Assembly: GCA_027346765.1 (NCBI GenBank)
Contig: DAIERN010000056.1
Location: 1 to 7,970, forward strand
Direction: 5' to 3'
Origin: Chloroflexota bacterium
GTDB lineage: Bacteria > Chloroflexota > Limnocylindria > Limnocylindrales > CSP1-4
Length of the DNA: 7,970 nt
Below the pieces are notes generated by a model, which ran no database searches, was not told the origin of the DNA, and saw only the letters and a list, made by a program, of their open reading frames with translations. Shown here piece by piece: positions 6,731 to 7,970 of the stretch. Every line of letters begins with the position of its first letter. Within the stretch, counting starts at the first letter, position 1. The translations under genes were made by a program, and so were the position numbers.

Positions 6731-6930
6731 TCAGGAAGCGCCGCTCTCGACCTGCTGGGCGAGGGAGCGGATCTCCGCCATGCGCTCGAGCTCTTCGAAC
6801 ACCGCATCAGCTTGAGCCGCTCGAAAAGATCGGTGCGGGTCTTCACGCCGCGCTCGGTGGTCGACTCGCCTTCCGCGAGCAGCGACTTTACCTGGACGTG
6901 TTCTTCGTGCAGAAGGGTGAGGGCATCCAT
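6731..6930 (-). pseudogene. Hemerythrin (HHE) domain gene remnant, internally deleted and frameshifted
   Basis: Reading leftward from ATG at 6930, the first 40 codons give MDALTLLHEEHVQVKSLL, then TTERGVKTRTDLFERLK. This closely matches the start of bacterial hemerythrin HHE-cation-binding proteins (about 140-190 residues, four-helix bundle, diiron site that binds O2 or acts in iron and redox stress). After about base 6811 this frame turns into Ser/Arg-rich nonsense and runs antisense through the kinase. In another frame, the sequence from about 6810 to the TGA at 6731-6733 reads sensibly as ADAVFEELERMAEIRSL, then AQQVESGAS. This looks like a later part or the C-terminus of the same kind of protein. 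The central part, with most of the iron-binding His and Glu residues, is missing. The piece is 200 bp where 420-570 would be usual. A deletion that shifted the frame explains this best; an assembly error is possible. The remnant ends 19 nt from the kinase stop, converging with it. Confidence 0.6.
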
Positions 6931-7020
6931 GCCCCGACCGCATCGGTCGGAGCCTACTTCAGCGCATCCGTGATCCGCTCCGGCTTCTTGCGGCGCTCTT
7001 GCAACGTGGCGCGGGTGGGC
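6931..7020. other. Short intergenic region with a 7-bp perfect hairpin
   Basis: These 90 bases lie between the hemerythrin remnant and the MFS gene, both on the - strand. CCGACCG (6934-6940) and CGGTCGG (6944-6950) form a perfect inverted repeat with a 3-base loop, just upstream of the remnant's ATG. No T-run follows on either strand, so it is not a typical intrinsic terminator. It could be an operator or an mRNA leader hairpin. No convincing promoter is seen. Confidence 0.25.
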
Positions 7021-7970
7021 CTAGTTGATCTGCGCCTCCTCGGGCATGTCCTTGAGCCGCAGGACCGGTGTGCCCACCAGCCACAGCACGCCCAGCAGTG
7101 ACGCGATCGTGACCACGAAGAGCGTCTCGCGCACGCCCAGCACGCCGCCCAGGTAGCCGCCGATCAACGCCCCGATGGGGCGCACGCCCATGTTGATGAA
7201 GCGGAACGCCCCGGTGACGCGGCTGCGGATCCGGTCGGGCGTCCGCGCCGGGATGATCGCGCCGGCGTTGATGTCGAGGATCATCACGCCAAAGCCGCCC
7301 ACGAATTCCATCGTGAACAGCGCCGCCAGGATGAGCGGCATGGGTCCGCCGGCGAGCGGCACGAGGATGAGCGCCGCCGGGAACAGGATCAGTCCCAGCA
7401 CGAAGGCCGGGCCGATACCGATTCGGCGGCCGATGCGACTGGCGGTCAGGGCCCCGACCACCGCGCCTATCGCCCCAGCGCCCAGGGCGAGGCCAAGCAC
7501 ACCGGGATCGACCCCCAGGTAGGTCGTGACATACAGGATGAACAGCGCCTGGAAGCCGAAGTTGAACAGGTTGAGGGTGGCCGCGGCCATGACGCCGGGG
7601 CGCATGTACTCGTCGCGAAAGATGAAGCTCAGGCCGGTCGAGAGCTGGCTGCGAAGGCTCCCCGGCTGATGCTCGACCGCGGGCTCAACAGTCTCGACGC
7701 GCGTCAGGAAGAACGCCGACGCGATGAACGAGACGGCGTCGGTCAGCATCGCCAACGGCGCGCCCAGGAAGTGGATCAGCGCGCCACCAATTGACGGCCC
7801 CGCCACGCCGGACACGGAGCGGCTGCCGTTCAGCAGCGAGTTCGCCTGCACGAATTCATCTCGCTTGGCCACGGCAACGAACAGGGTCGACCAGGAGATG
7901 TCGAACGCGACGCTCAGCGTGCCCACGGCGAATGCCAGCAGGAACAGGTGCGTCATCGACAGCCAGCCAC
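7021..7970 (-). CDS. MFS transporter, EntS/MFS_3-like, N-terminus outside window
   Basis: This - strand gene ends at TAG 7021-7023 and is open to the right edge, giving 315 residues. The ATG at 7954-7956 is internal, because four more codons (GWLS) continue upstream. Members of this family (PF05977-like) have about 400-420 residues and 12 helices, so roughly the first 90-100 residues are missing. They are proton-driven exporters of siderophores, drugs or other small molecules. Seen here: repeated hydrophobic helices, the NSLLNGSRSVSGVAGPSIGG stretch typical of the fourth and fifth helices, a charged central loop (RVETVEPAVEHQPGS), a motif-A-like loop ASRIGRRIG between helices 8 and 9, and PARTPDRIRSRVTGAFRFI leading into GVRPIGALIGG, also typical of this family. 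It ends in a short polar tail. The substrate cannot be deduced. No neighbouring siderophore or antibiotic genes are visible. Confidence 0.9.
   Translation of the reverse strand, partial: GWLSMTHLFLLAFAVGTLSVAFDISWSTLFVAVAKRDEFVQANSLLNGSRSVSGVAGPSIGGALIHFLGAPLAMLTDAVSFIASAFFLTRVETVEPAVEHQPGSLRSQLSTGLSFIFRDEYMRPGVMAAATLNLFNFGFQALFILYVTTYLGVDPGVLGLALGAGAIGAVVGALTASRIGRRIGIGPAFVLGLILFPAALILVPLAGGPMPLILAALFTMEFVGGFGVMILDINAGAIIPARTPDRIRSRVTGAFRFINMGVRPIGALIGGYLGGVLGVRETLFVVTIASLLGVLWLVGTPVLRLKDMPEEAQIN

Noticed and set aside
6954..7022. Sensible-looking - strand stretch reading ATLQERRKKPERITDALK to a stop at 6954-6956
   Set aside because: It has no in-frame ATG or GTG close by, is only about 20 codons, and its upstream part overlaps the MFS gene end. 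It might be a gene remnant but cannot be supported.
1..7970. tRNA, rRNA, CRISPR array, insertion sequence ends or phage/defence genes
   Set aside because: No tRNA-like cloverleaf, no regularly spaced repeats, no transposase and no known defence domains were seen on either strand.

Overview
The window is about two-thirds G+C by eye, with third codon positions strongly G/C. The gene content (three-domain LigD, a soluble GAF/PAS histidine kinase, an AI-2E-type permease, an EntS-like MFS exporter and a hemerythrin remnant) suggests a free-living bacterium of soil or freshwater type. Protein style points to Chloroflexota (Limnocylindria-like lineages) first and Actinomycetota second. That placement is an impression from composition and motifs, because no marker gene is present.

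Layout: five genes run left to right on the + strand. (1) The last 183 residues of an AI-2E/PerM-family membrane protein enter from the left edge. (2) A 70-nt gap holding a GC palindrome and a 9-bp direct repeat precedes a 72-residue acidic protein of unknown function. (3) A small cupin-fold protein follows. (4) ligD encodes a 900-residue multifunctional DNA end-joining protein with 3'-phosphoesterase, ATP-dependent ligase and primase-polymerase domains in that order. (5) An 875-residue cytosolic hybrid-sensor histidine kinase has the order GAF-PAS-GAF-PAS-HisKA-HATPase. Then the strand switches. A 200-bp broken hemerythrin gene lies convergent to the kinase, only 19 nt from its stop codon, and an MFS efflux-type transporter on the - strand runs off the right edge.

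How they fit together: ligD is the only gene with a clear, self-contained biochemical role, repair of double-strand breaks by non-homologous end joining. Its partner Ku is not in the window. The kinase has no response regulator beside it and no membrane segment, so it is an orphan cytosolic sensor here. The remaining genes show no shared pathway, and the + strand cluster looks like co-oriented neighbours rather than a proven operon.

I did not find a convincing new multi-gene system. The points most worth a second look are the internally deleted hemerythrin gene, the non-canonical nucleotide-binding motif of the LigD polymerase domain (Gln where His is usual), the small acidic protein next to the cupin, and a set of mutually exclusive hairpins inside the kinase gene.
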